The notes beneath the pieces were generated by a model. It saw nothing but the letters and a program-made list of their open reading frames with translations. It did not search any database and was not told the origin of the DNA. Shown here piece after piece: positions 22,757-33,411 of a stretch of 64,000 nt of DNA. The stretch is from the NCBI GenBank assembly GCA_017654735.1, contig JADPYG010000088.1, forward strand, positions 4,650,001-4,714,000. Direction: 5' to 3'. Made by a program: the position numbers and the translations under genes. Each line of letters opens with the position of its first letter. Position 1 is the stretch's first letter. Origin of the DNA: Vishniacozyma victoriae (Eukaryota; Basidiomycota; Tremellomycetes; Tremellales; Bulleribasidiaceae).

Positions 22757-23014
22757 ATGACTGTATCCGACATTATCACTCACGTCGAGAACGCTTCCAG
22801 GGCACGATCCTCGGCCTCAGGATTGGGCAAGGCATCAACTACGGCCACTGTACCAGCCACCTCCAATTCGGGAGGTTTTTCTCGAGGCACTACTAAACAA
22901 TCCACTATGAAGCCTACCACCAACAAAGATCCATTTTCGGTGAGGCTTAGATCCTTCCTCGAACGAAGCGCACAATCGACCAACGTCAATGGCATTGAGA
23001 TGCCACGATCGTGA
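22757..23014 (+). CDS. Small Ser/Thr-rich orphan protein (85 residues)
   Basis: An intronless frame of 85 residues with ATG context GACAATGAC. It begins MTVSDIITHVENASRARSSA, a short potentially amphipathic helix. A Ser/Thr/Gly-rich middle follows, and the end is a basic block (DPFSVRLRSFLERSAQ). No domain is recognised. A consensus TATA box 102 bp upstream and a polar, coding-like composition support a real, probably inducible gene. The N-terminal S-x-IIT-x-V pattern resembles that of the orphan gene at 23766, a weak hint of relationship. Confidence 0.52.
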   Translation: MTVSDIITHVENASRARSSASGLGKASTTATVPATSNSGGFSRGTTKQSTMKPTTNKDPFSVRLRSFLERSAQSTNVNGIEMPRS

Positions 23015-23684
23015 GCTTGCAAGACTCATGATGGACGGACCAATGTCACCCAGGGTGCGCCAAAAGTCAGAGTGGTGAGATCTACGCGAAGTGAACATAG
23101 GTTGGGTGTCAATGACGAAAATATCTGCTAGATTCAGTGGTGACATAGAGCGATGTATGCACATAATGATGAGGGCTAGTAGAGGCTCGCTGTATGGTCT
23201 CCTAGATCCAGCGACATTAGTCAATTTCGAAGTTTCTTAGCACCGCTGGTCGCCACCTTGTTTCGCCCCGGCAATACAGGTGGTCATAATTGCGAACCGA
23301 GCGAGCGCGATGTAGCCAAGTACTTGTGCCAGATTGGCGATGAAATCAACTCAACGGCTCACAGTTTCATCTGGCCCGCTGATGCCGTGTCTAGCGTGGA
23401 TGTAACCTTAGCGGCAAATTTACCTCACATTTGATAGGTGCTTCCCATACATGAAACGTTGGTCCTGACGTCAATCTGGGAGGTGGTAAGGAGTAAGCAC
23501 TGCCAATAAACGTGCTTTTCAAAGCGGTGTACACGATTAAAGGACCTCCCCGCCCCAATAGCAACACGAACGTTCCCAGCAATCGGCTTTCAGTGATCTT
23601 CCCATGGGTCCTGATCCTTTCTCTAACTGCGGCTGGGGTCGGCGGCTGATTCTCATGTTCGACTCAACGGTTGTACGAGCTAGC
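23015..23684. other. Gene-free spacer in the orphan-gene region
   Basis: About 670 bp. It contains a palindromic CGAACGTTC (from 23567) that fits a minimal heat-shock-element unit (nGAAnnTTCn), about 195 bp before the next ATG. No gene is supported. Confidence 0.4.
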
Positions 23685-23694
23685 TATATATATA
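23685..23694 (+). promoter_or_regulatory. TATA box of the orphan gene at 23766
   Basis: TATATATATA, 81 bp before the ATG of the next small gene. Confidence 0.65.
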
Positions 23695-23765
23695 GATCGC
23701 AAGAGGACTCGGATGCACACAAGCTCTGATCTTACTCCGGCCAGTGCCTTAACCACACAATCATC

Positions 23766-24035
23766 ATGGCTTCCTCCATTGCCTCCATCATCACTGCAGT
23801 GACAGACCACAGACCCACATCTCCCACATTTCCCACACTCAGTCATACGCAGGATCACCAGTCTCTTATGGAGTCTGGAGACCACTCACAGACAAGCCAT
23901 TCTGGGACCGTACCTCAGCAATCGACTCAGCCACTCCCAACTCAAAACTCCTCGAAATCGACGAGCCTCAGCCGAGGTGAATCCCCTCCTCCAATCGTAT
24001 TCATGCTTGAGGGAGACATATTGGGCCCTAAATGA
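23766..24035 (+). CDS. Small Ser/Thr/Pro-rich orphan protein (89 residues)
   Basis: An intronless frame with ATG context ATCATGG. It begins MASSIASIITAVTDHRPTSP, a short hydrophobic or amphipathic N-terminus too short for a clear signal peptide. A His/Ser/Thr/Gln-rich middle follows, and the end is IVFMLEGDILGPK. I do not recognise a family. Support comes from the TATA box 81 bp upstream and from the shared layout with its neighbours: a short amphipathic start, a disordered middle and no introns. Confidence 0.5.
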   Translation: MASSIASIITAVTDHRPTSPTFPTLSHTQDHQSLMESGDHSQTSHSGTVPQQSTQPLPTQNSSKSTSLSRGESPPPIVFMLEGDILGPK

Positions 24036-24567
24036 CCAGTCCTTCGAGGCAGAAGGCAGCCGAGAGCGTTGACCACGAGTGATTGAGGCGACGGATGAAG
24101 GAAGAAACTGGTTAGCAACTGAGGTAGTGTAAAGTTGTTAGGCTCGTATGCATATTTCAAGAAGTGCAAATAACGCCGGGCGCGAAGAAGTATTCCCGAG
24201 CTTCGATGTGATATATTAATTGCAACATGCAGCGAGGTCAGCTTGAAGTCACCTCGTACCTACGTTGTGGCCCTGGGAAAAGAAATCAACACCTGATTCA
24301 TTCTTCGACTTACGACATCTTTCCATACACTTTCATTTACCCAAGCCTTACTAGAGATAGATTGACGGAAACGACAAACGTGCGTGAATTCCAGCTCAAA
24401 GGGATCAAAGGATGAAACGGAGAAGCGGTGTAACGTGCTGGACTAATACGCCAAATCCTCTGCTCGAACCCGTTGCCAATTGGAACGTGACCTTGAGAGT
24501 GTGAGAACCGAACGTCCTTTCAGATAACGGCGAGGGATTCCGAATTTGAGGTTCCGGTCTCTCAACG
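24036..24567. other. Gene-free spacer in the orphan-gene region
   Basis: About 530 bp with no supported gene. A CGAACGT word lies at 24509-24515, about 145 bp before the next start codon. Confidence 0.4.
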
Positions 24568-24574
24568 TATATAT
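24568..24574 (+). promoter_or_regulatory. TATA box of the orphan gene at 24659
   Basis: TATATAT, 91 bp before the ATG at 24659. Confidence 0.6.
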
Positions 24575-24658
24575 GTAGAGAGGGCTTCTTGACCCATGCT
24601 CTCACAACCATTGCCCCTTTCCACTTCATATCCATAACCCACCAAAACAGATTTCACA

Positions 24659-25087
24659 ATGCCTTTTGCTTCACTGGCCGAAGATCTTTTCAAAGGTCGT
24701 ACCCCTTCACTCGCCAGCGCTTTTCGCGGTCTCTCATTTCCCCATACTGCCCGCCCTCATTCATTCGCCAGCACCGTCCACCCCGACTCACTTCTCACCC
24801 ATGATCAACCGGGAGGCTCGACACCCACACAGACTGCCTCCTTCACTCGACGAGCCTCACCTCTCCCCGTCTCGGGGGCAGAGACCACTAAATCCCAGGG
24901 TCCGCAGATGAGCCTTGGGCTCGATGGCTGCGACCTCGACCCAAGCACCGGATACAGAGACGAGAGGCCTATTAAAGAAGGCCCGAGCATCTTTGAGACC
25001 ATTTGGTCCATGGTCGACGCCGCCGCCGTCCCGCAAGACGCAACGGTGAAGGGGGCTCGTGAGGTTGTGACATCCTTCAATGGCTAA
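24659..25087 (+). CDS. Small orphan protein (142 residues)
   Basis: An intronless frame with good start context (TTCACAATGCC) and a TATA box 91 bp upstream. It begins MPFASLAEDLFKGRTPSLAS. A Ser/Thr/His/Pro-rich middle follows, then a C-terminal half with mixed charge (GCDLDPSTGYRDERPIKEGP) and a predicted helix (IFETIWSMVDAAAVPQDATV). The longer, ordered-looking C-terminus sets it apart from its neighbours. No domain is recognised. Other frames over the same interval are open but lack the promoter fit. Confidence 0.55.
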   Translation: MPFASLAEDLFKGRTPSLASAFRGLSFPHTARPHSFASTVHPDSLLTHDQPGGSTPTQTASFTRRASPLPVSGAETTKSQGPQMSLGLDGCDLDPSTGYRDERPIKEGPSIFETIWSMVDAAAVPQDATVKGAREVVTSFNG

Positions 25088-25692
25088 TGGTTTGGGGGTG
25101 AAAGAAGTAGAGAGTCCAAGCGGACGTGTCAAAAGAAAACAGGTTGGGGCGGGTGGTACTTTTAGCCTAGTATGCATGTCTTACAGGCTCAACTGAATAG
25201 TGGGTGATCCACTCTCAGGTGGATCGACCCTACAGCCTGGCAGCCCATTTCTGTCATTGGGGTGGTCACTGGCGGGAGTAAAGACAAAGGTCTACCCAGC
25301 GAAGCCTCCGTGGCAGCTTGAGATGGTGATGAACGATCTCAAGTACCGATGGGCACTACAAAGAACCTTCAGCAGGTATCAGCAAAAGTCATCACCCAAG
25401 TTCGTGCTGCTGCTCTGACCCCCCGAAGGCTACATCCTTTTTCCAACCCAAACGCCAAGGGCGATCCTACCTTTCATTGGTCCTGTGATGACAGGTGAGC
25501 CTCCTTATCCTTCCTACTCGGTGTCGCATGAAGCTGCGGTAACCCCCTGGACAGTTTTTTCTTGTACTTCCTTTATTACGCATACACATTTCCGCACATT
25601 CAGCCACTTCCACACCCTCACAGCTCCTCGCTCCCACTCTCACGCTTCATTACCTTGTCCCGTACACCGCTACCACATATTCCAAGATAAAC
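25088..25692. other. Gene-free spacer in the orphan-gene region
   Basis: About 600 bp. The right half (25550-25690) is a CT-rich leader rich in CACA/CTCAC words directly before the next ATG. Unlike the three preceding genes it has no clear TATA box. Confidence 0.4.
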
Positions 25693-26055
25693 ATGCCGGC
25701 CAGCAACTACTCGGTAAAGGGCTTGGTTTCAGCAGTACGCTCCACGATCTCAGGGGTGTTTCCACCCACCAGCGACCACCATGCCGTGGAAATGACCTCG
25801 GGGTCTCTTGCAGCAGACGACCTGCCAACAAGTTTCAACAGGCAGGACGACATGGGATCTGGGCGCTTTGCAAACAAGGAGATGTCCGCAGCGCTCAGCT
25901 CCAATTCGAACGTGGTTCCCCATTCTCTGCTGCGCCCTCTCCTTCCAAACCCTCGACTACCGGTAGGATTTGGTTCAGACCAGCACCGCCCACAGAGCCC
26001 GAAGATCCAGACCTTGAGGCTGATCCCGAACCTGAATTTGGGGAGAAGAGAGTAG
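25693..26055 (+). CDS. Small orphan protein (120 residues), 3' end uncertain
   Basis: The frame from 25693 (context AAACATGCC) begins MPASNYSVKGLVSAVRSTIS and stays coding-like to about residue 75 (GRFANKEMSAALSSNSN). Its remaining 45 residues are Leu/Pro-rich and less convincing. A second frame over 25905-26099 instead encodes a strongly acidic, Pro-rich tail (EPEDPDLEADPEPEFGEKRV) that looks more like real protein. I found no intron of the right length and phase joining the two, so either the first frame is correct, or there is an undetected splice or a frameshift. No domain is recognised. Confidence 0.45.
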   Translation: MPASNYSVKGLVSAVRSTISGVFPPTSDHHAVEMTSGSLAADDLPTSFNRQDDMGSGRFANKEMSAALSSNSNVVPHSLLRPLLPNPRLPVGFGSDQHRPQSPKIQTLRLIPNLNLGRRE

Positions 26056-26472
26056 AATTGGAGGAGAATAAAAGAAAAGCGCCGGAAGATCTCGTGTGAC
26101 CGCTAGAGGAGTGGGGCGGGGCGCATGGGGGCGGGAAAGTCTGTAGTGGTCATTCGCTGTTCTCAGTACCCTGATTTTCCTTATCTGTCAACGTCTCTTG
26201 TATGATTGGCTGCGATGTGTAATGCTTGTGAGACTCTGGGCGACCGCGCGATGCACCCCCCTAGCAATGACCGCTGTTCGTGTGCTTACCACTGATGATT
26301 CAAGATTGAAAGGAATGAGCGTTTTATCACCCAGGAACCCACCGGCATTTTAAGATGACGACATCAATGACGTCGATTTTCTGTGCGTTCTAGAGTCTGT
26401 CACTCTTTTCGCAACCTTCCCTTCTCTTTACATACATACCATATACTGCTTGGCATACAGTATCACATTCAA
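26056..26472. promoter_or_regulatory. Upstream region of the SMP/C2 gene
   Basis: About 415 bp with no supported gene. It includes the 3' flank of the last small orphan gene and the promoter of the next gene. A palindromic GACGTC-type word (TGACGTCG) occurs near 26370. Confidence 0.4.
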
Positions 26473-29400
26473 ATGTCAGGCAACGATGACCTCCCAGAGC
26501 TACCCCCAGCACCACCATCTCAGATGGTAGGTCAGGGGTATTCTGCTCATCACAAAATCCCAACGGTTCAGGGATACAAGGAAGATAAAGCGCGACAGGA
26601 TGAGGAAGCGAAGGCATATTCTGCAATGATTGAGAAGAGGCAGAGGGAGGCCGAAGAGAGGATGGAGAAGATCGCTGCTGAGCAGAATGCGAAGGAGAGT
26701 GTAGCTCCTCAAAGTGGTGATGGGGAGTTGGAAGGTGATAAGCAAGAGACGAATGTACTCAAGAACCGAAAGGGTAGAAAAGACGAGCAAGCGAGTGGGG
26801 GTGCTACGGACGAGAAGTCAAGGATGATGGAGCAGATGAATTCGAACAAGGGTATGTCTGCCCGGAGATGTCAAGGAAGAAGTTAATCATTTAGAACGAC
26901 CTACCGACCGATACAAGAAGGCTGATCACGGCTCCAGGCGAGTGAGGGATCCAATCACCGGTACCGAGATCATCGTCAAGGATGCCGACCCCAAGGGTAC
27001 GTTTGCTAAATTACCTTGTCAATGTAGCTGACGATCAGACTTTGACTCCACCAAGCCCGCTACCCTCGGCAAGAATGTCCTACACCACCCATTCCCACCC
27101 GCTGCCCCCGCATCCATCGATGGTCTCCTCGGTCGATTGAAGCTTGTCCAATTCGCAATTGCCGGTGGAGTGTTTATGATCTGGATTTCTGTCGCATGGG
27201 GATCTGGAATCATGGCTTTCGCTTGGAGGTCGACTTTGTGTACTGTCATGGCTTTTGGTTTAATGACTGCCGTCAGTCTCGTCGAGAGGGGAATCGAAAA
27301 AGAAATCGAGAGGGTCAGGCAGGATTTGAGCAGGCAGAGGGGAGAGGCTTTCTCACCTCCAATGCCCGAGAGTGTTGAATGGCTTAATGGCTTGATCAAG
27401 CTTATCTGGGGTGTTGTCGATCCGTAAGTATCCCAGCCCCTGATTTTGGCACGAGCTGATGGCTAGATCGCTCTTCATCTCCATCACCGACATGGTCGAG
27501 GATATCATGCAGCAATCACTACCTGGATTCATCGATGCTATCCGGATCACCGATCTTGGGCAAGGTACCAACCCTCTTCGAATCACTCACATTCGAGCTC
27601 TGCCCGATCAACCTGGAGATGAAGGCTACCCCAAAACCAGCTGGATTGACCAAGGCAACGAAGGTGTTCACTCCGATGGTCCAACTGAAAAGGCAGCCGA
27701 GGAGGACCAAGCTGGAGATTATTACAACTTCGAGGTCGCCTTCAGTTACGCAGCCCTGCCCGGTCAAGGTGCCCACTTGCGAGCCAAGAACATTCATCTA
27801 CTCATCGAGTTCTTTATCGGCATGTTTGATTGGCTACATATCCCTATTCCCATCTGGATCCAGGTCGAGCAGATCTACGGTGTTGTCCGACTTCGTGTTC
27901 AATTCATCCCCGAAGCCCCATTCATCAGGAACGTCACTTTCGCCCTCTGCGGTGTCCCCGCCGTCGAGGTCTCTGCTATCCCCATGTCCAAACATCTCCC
28001 TAACGTTTTGGATCTACCATTCGTTTCCTCATTCGTCAAGATGGGTATCGCAGCCGGTACCGCCGAACTCGCCGTTCCTAAATCAATGACTATCAACATG
28101 CAGGAGATGCTCTCCGGAACTGCTGTTGGCGATACTCGAGCTATCGGTGTCTTCATTATTACCATTCACCATTGCGAGGGTCTTTCCGCTCAAGACAATA
28201 ACGGCCTTTCGGACCCATATGTCGTTCTAGCTTATGCTAAATTCGGTAAACCCCTCTACTCGTCCAGGATCATTCTTGGTGATCTTAACCCCGTTTTCGA
28301 AGAGACGTGCGCCATCTTGGTCAGTATGGATGAAGTCAAATCTCAAGAAGATCTATCCGCGATGTTGTGGGACAGTGACAAGATGTCCGCCGAGTAAGTC
28401 ATTCAACCATATGCGAGAACAACCGCTGATATCAGTGACCTCGTCGGGCGAGTCCAGATTCCCGTTTCCGAACTCATGAAGACCCCCAACAAGATGATTC
28501 GACGAGAAGACCGTCTACGAGGATTTGAAGATGCCAACGATATGCCTGGACGAATCGTATGGTCGATCGGATACTTCCAGAAAGCTCCTCTTAAGAAGGA
28601 ACTCGAGCGAGCACCTACTGTCGAAGAGGCTAAAGCTGCTCCTCAGCCATCCAAGACTCCTACCGAAATGGAGATGATGCCTCATGACAATGCTCCTAAC
28701 CCCGCCAAGAAGGATCTGCCCCCTCCTCCTCCGGATGTCGAGAAGACCAAGCCAGACCCAAAGTGGCCATCCGGTGTCTTATCTGTCATCCTCCACCAGG
28801 TAAGCTATGTTCTACCGAGAGAAGGGCCTAGCTAACAAGCAGGTCAACAACCTCGAACGACAGAATTTGAAGGGAGCGAGCGGAGAACGAGAAGGAGAAG
28901 CTGGTCAGGATACCGATGTCCCCTCTGAACAATCCGACAACTTGCCATCCGGTTATGGAGAATTCATCATCAACGACGAAATGGTCTACAAGACTCGGGT
29001 CAAGCAGTACTCTACCAACCCATACTTCGAGGCTGGCCACGAAATGTTTATCCGAGATTTCACAAACACTGTGGTTCGAGTTGTCATTCGAGACAGTCGA
29101 TTGCGAGAGGCTGATCCTGTTATGGGTATTGTCAGCGTCAGGCTTAGTGAAGTCTTTGCCGAGGCTAGTTCCGTTACCCAGACTTATGCCATCACTGAAG
29201 GTGTTGGATTTGGAAAGTGAGTCAGAATCAACAACGAATTGATGAGGTACTGATGAATAGGGCCAACATTTCATTCGCTTTCCGAGGTGTCCAGACTTCC
29301 TTACCCCCCAATCTCCGAGGATGGGATACTGGAACTCTGGAAGTCAACCACGCTAGCTTCGAGGTCAACGCCGACTCTACTTCCGATTTCGAGGTCAAGC

Positions 29401-30274
29401 CATGCCGACTCAGGGTCGTCACCAACGAAAAGACCGAAGTCATGCAAAAGAAAGAAGCAACCGTCTCAGGCAATACAATCACCTGGGACCTCGAACAAGT
29501 CCGACTACCAATCTACCACCGATACCAAGGATCTGTCGTTTTCGATATCGGCAAGAACAGTAGCGCATTGTCAGCCATCGGTATCAAGGATGCTGCACCT
29601 GATGCTATTGCTGTCCTCTGGTTGCAGGATTTGAGGGATGATTTGGAGCAGGAAGTCAAGTTGCCTGTTGTCAGTGGTGAGAACTTGGAGAACTTGAGGC
29701 AGAATGCTATCAATGATCAGACTGCCAAGAACCACAACTTTAAGGTTATTGGATTCTTAACGACGAGGTTGAAGTTGGATTCCGGTTTGGATGAGGATCA
29801 CGAGGTGAGTCTTCTTCCTCTCATTCAATAACATGAGCTGATGGTAGAAACTCCGATTGAGTCAATCACGACGACACGCTCTTGAAGCTTAGTAAGTCGC
29901 GTTATCATTGACATAGAATTGAGCTGACAAACAGCGATCACATTGAAGGAGAAGCCGAGATTGCCCGAAAGCAAGCAAGCTTTGATGACGATGGAGTCAT
30001 TGAAAAGCACGAGCGAAAGGAGATTGACAAAGCCCACAAGCGACAACTTGAAGCTCGAGGACGAGGGCCGGCGCAGTTCAAGCCTTACAGGACTGCCAAG
30101 TGGATGAAGAGGGTAAGCTATTTGTCTTTCTTTAACAAGATTTGGCTAATGCAATAGGGTATCCAAGACCGAATTCCTATCGGTAAAGACAAGACTCGAG
30201 AGCGTAAGTGACCAGCTATAAACCCTCCAAAAAGCCATATCTGACAAACAGCAACTGTTCAGACCGAGGCGTAG
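26473..30274 (+). CDS. SMP-LTD and multi-C2 membrane contact-site protein (Mug190/tricalbin-like)
   Basis: A large protein (about 1,100 residues, about eleven exons) of the family that tethers the ER to other membranes and moves lipids through an SMP tube. The N-terminus is disordered, with a charged coiled coil (EKRQREAEERMEKIAAEQN). The block RRVRDPITGTEIIVKDADPK, typical of Mug190-type proteins, follows. Then come two hydrophobic segments (FAIAGGVFMIWISVAWGSG, TVMAFGLMTAVSLV) and the SMP region, starting near VEWLNGLIKLIWGVVDPSLF. At least two C2 domains follow; the first shows IHHCEGLSAQDNNGLSDPYV, with the Asp loop for calcium, and PVFEETCAI. The C-terminal region ends KWMKRGIQDRIP. Splice phases agree throughout. 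The family call is from motif recognition; distinction from tricalbins rests on the RDPITG block. Confidence 0.8.
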
Positions 30275-30396
30275 GTGCAGGGTGAATCAGGATGGGGAGA
30301 GATATATATGGTTTTATAAAGCAATAGGTCCCTTAATCTATGAACATCATAACGATACATGCACGATAGGTACAACAATTGTCCACTTTTTCTTCT

Positions 30397-31061
30397 CTAA
30401 TAATCATCGTCAACTTCCATCTCGTCCATTTGATTTTGTTGGGGAGCTTCCTGGTTCGCGGCCGAAGTGTAGCTAGGTTCAGGCGTATGATCCACAGGCG
30501 GTCTTCCATTCCCTAGATACTCCAACTCTCTTGCATTGAGCGGTTCGATTGTGCTGATCATCAGCTCAGGCCAACATATGAAGAAGGAAGAAGGGACTCA
30601 CGTAAGAGGAGTATCCTTCACTTTCCTCCTAGGAGCAGCCTTCTTTCGTCCACATTTAGCAGGAGGTGCAGCTTCCGGTATCTCCGCAGGCGTCGTGACA
30701 GGTTTGCGGCCACCCCAGAAACTTCTCTGTTCGGGAATTGGGGGGACTTGTTGAGCTTCTAATAAGGCTTTCTTTTCGTCGATGCGACGACGGGTTTTGG
30801 CTATTTTGTATGCTATCAGGTTGTTTTCCTACTTATTAGTGCGGTACTCTGTTCCACTGCAGAGCTATAATTGGAGTATTAGGAGAGTTGGGGAGGAGTC
30901 AAGGGCGTACATCTTCTAGTTCGGTGATTACTGCTTTAATCGTCTTTACTTTTTCTACTAATCAGCATTTGGCCGTCTATGCGCGACTCACGATTGAATA
31001 TGATATCATCATCCTGATTCACTGGAACGAATAATGCTTTGGGAGGTGGTGGGTATGCCAT
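30397..31061 (-). CDS. Small coiled-coil, basic protein, probably nuclear
   Basis: Four exons give about 166 residues starting MAYPPPPKALFVPVNQDDDI. A predicted coiled coil follows (TIKAVITELEDENNLIAYKI, then RRRIDEKKALLEAQQ). Next is a basic AT-hook-like stretch (CGRKKAAPRRK) and an acidic C-terminus (MDEMEVDDDY). All introns end in a close branch site plus AG (CTAATAAGTAG, CTGATGATCAG). I could not place it in a family. Coiled coil plus basic patch plus acidic tail suggests a subunit of a chromatin complex, but that is only inference. It is convergent with the SMP/C2 gene. Confidence 0.65.
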
Positions 31062-31251
31062 CGTTCGTTAATGAAACTGATAGAAGGTGAAGTATATAGG
31101 AGTGAGGTCGAGGGGGTGTAAAGGTGAAACGCCTTCCGACGGATTTGACCGACGACTCGAGTTCCATCCGGCTATCTATACACCTCGTATCATTACACCC
31201 ATCATCCTATTGTTGACACCCTATACCCTATACAACACACAGCGACTCAGA

Positions 31252-33278
31252 ATGCCATCATCAGGCAGTAAACCAAAGTACAATCATTCTCCAGAAGATG
31301 GGACAGTCTTGTACGACCAAGAGCGAACATTCTCGACCGACGTTGAGCTCGCGCCGCCCGATCTAGACGCGATCCTTAATAAGAAGCGGAAATGGCATCA
31401 TCGCTTACTCAACTTCGAGTTGCCCAGGAAGTATCAGATGATCCTGACTGGGACAAGTATAGTATTGAGTGCAGTACAGGCGAATGGGGTATATTGTTGG
31501 CCTACTTAGTATGTCCCCCACCCCCACCCACATGTAGCTAACAGATAGTGGACCAGTCGTTATTCGGCAATTGGAATTGAATAGTGTCCAAGCGCAGACT
31601 ATCGCTGTAGGGTGAGCTGATTCCGTCTAGATTATGTTAGGATGAGCTGATGAATAGCGGTATACTGGGAGTATACTTTCTCGCTGCCCCACTTGGGTCG
31701 CTTGTCGACAAGTACGGACCTAGAATGTGAGCTTCCCATCCTTTCATCTCCCACGAATAAGCTGACGATCAGGGGAAGCTTGGTAGCTGCGCTTCTGAGT
31801 GCAATCGGGTACCTCACATTTGCATTCCTCCTAGACTGCCCGGCAGATACACCGTATATACACCTCTACCTCACCGCATCATATTTCTGTGTCGGGGCAG
31901 CTACGGTCGGATCATACTTCGCATGTCTCACCACTGGTAGGCTGATCGATACACGCTATGCGACTAAGCTGATATCTAGCATCACTCTCCTTCCCCGCTT
32001 ACCCGACTTTGTCGCTTTCAGTCCCCCTCTCACTCCTCGGTCTATCCTCCCTTGTCTTGTCGTCATTCTCAAACCTCGCTACCTTCCACACAGCAACCCG
32101 CGAACTGGACGCTCGGAAATTCATCATCTTTCTAGGTCTAATCTGTCCAGCGGTCAATTTAATTGGAGCACTCTTCATGCGTGTAGTCCCACCACCTACC
32201 ATCCACTTACACGACATCGACGAGACGGAGGCTCCAATCAATCAATTGCTTCATCTAAGTGAACATACACCGCTTCTTATTGGTGGACCTGAATCTGGAC
32301 GACAGGAGGCTGAGGACGAATTGAGGGGGAAAGATCATACATGGACTGCTATGGGGTTGATAAAGGATTGGGAGGGGTTCTGGTTTTACGGGATATTCCT
32401 AGCTCTTTGCATTGGGCCTGTAAGCTTCCTCCTTTCTCTTCGATTGAGGATAAGCTGATAGGTAGTCGGAAACGGTGATAGCATCCATTGGATCATTCTT
32501 GACATCCCTCTTACCTCCAACTACCTCATCCCTACCGCTACCGACATTCGACATTCTCTCCTTAAACCCCCTCTCAATCCTCTCAACAAAGACATCAGAT
32601 GAAGAAGCTCTCAACCTCCGGAACAAACACGTTTTCATCCTCTCTTTGACTGGGACGATTGCAAGGCTCGCAACGGGTCTTTTGGCGGATTACCTAGCAC
32701 CACCCTTAGTCGCTATCCCCGCCCCACCTTCAGACGATCCACACGCCCCTACTCACTTGTTTGTCAGGAAGAGGAAGTATAGGATGTCCAGGAGTGTGTT
32801 TGCTGCTCTCTGTGCTATACTTCTGGCAGCAGTATTCGGGTGGTGTTCAGGTTATCTGAGCACCGAGAGGGGATTGTGGGTACTTAGCGCAGGTACTGGA
32901 GGGCTTTATGGGGCTTTGTTCACTCTTTCTGTGGGTCTTTGCCTTTATCGATGTCACAGAAGACTGATGATGTAGCCCGCAATTGTCTCATCCCATTTCG
33001 GACCTACAAACTTCGGTCTAGCATGGGGAATGGTCTCGTACTTTGTAAGCTCTCTGACCCCTAGAAAGCAAGATCTAGCTGATGACCAGGCGGCCCTAGG
33101 CTCAGTGATATTCTCATATATCTACGCCTACCTCTCTGAAGCGATCGCTACAACCTCTTCGACTCCCGCTCAATGTTATGGCTCGGAATGCTTTAGCGGG
33201 ACATTGAGGATTGCTGCAGTGTGTTGTGTCATTTCTGGTCTAGGGTTTGCATGGATTGGCAAGAGGTGGAAAGTATGA
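31252..33278 (+). CDS. Major facilitator superfamily transporter, Mch1/nodulin-like
   Basis: A multi-pass transporter of the group containing monocarboxylate-like Mch1 and nodulin-like proteins. The soluble N-terminus (about 60 residues) is followed by the first helix around QMILTGTSIVLSAVQANGVY. The MFS loop 2-3 motif appears as APLGSLVDKYGPRM. Several Leu-rich helices follow, then a long central loop (HDIDETEAPINQLLHLSEHT) and a second half containing TGTIARLATGLLADYL. The last exon ends GLGFAWIGKRWKV. About seven introns are required. Length is about 570 residues. Fungal Mch1 proteins share this plan with a large loop between the halves. The substrate is unknown, and deletion phenotypes in yeast do not support classical monocarboxylate transport (established knowledge). 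Confidence 0.75.
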
Positions 33279-33411
33279 TTGGGGGTTTGGTTGTTGTAAC
33301 ATCAGCATTGTCTTTATCGTGTCAATGTCTAGCATCGCATAATGTATAGTATCTATGATTGGAAGTACTGGCGCCTTCAACTAGTCTCGTTGACAAGTTC
33401 GCAACCTACAA

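Noticed and set aside
24421..24480. tRNA-like segment with GCTCGAACCC and a possible A-box on one strand
   Set aside because: A-box and B-box spacing and stem pairing could not be made to fit on either strand.
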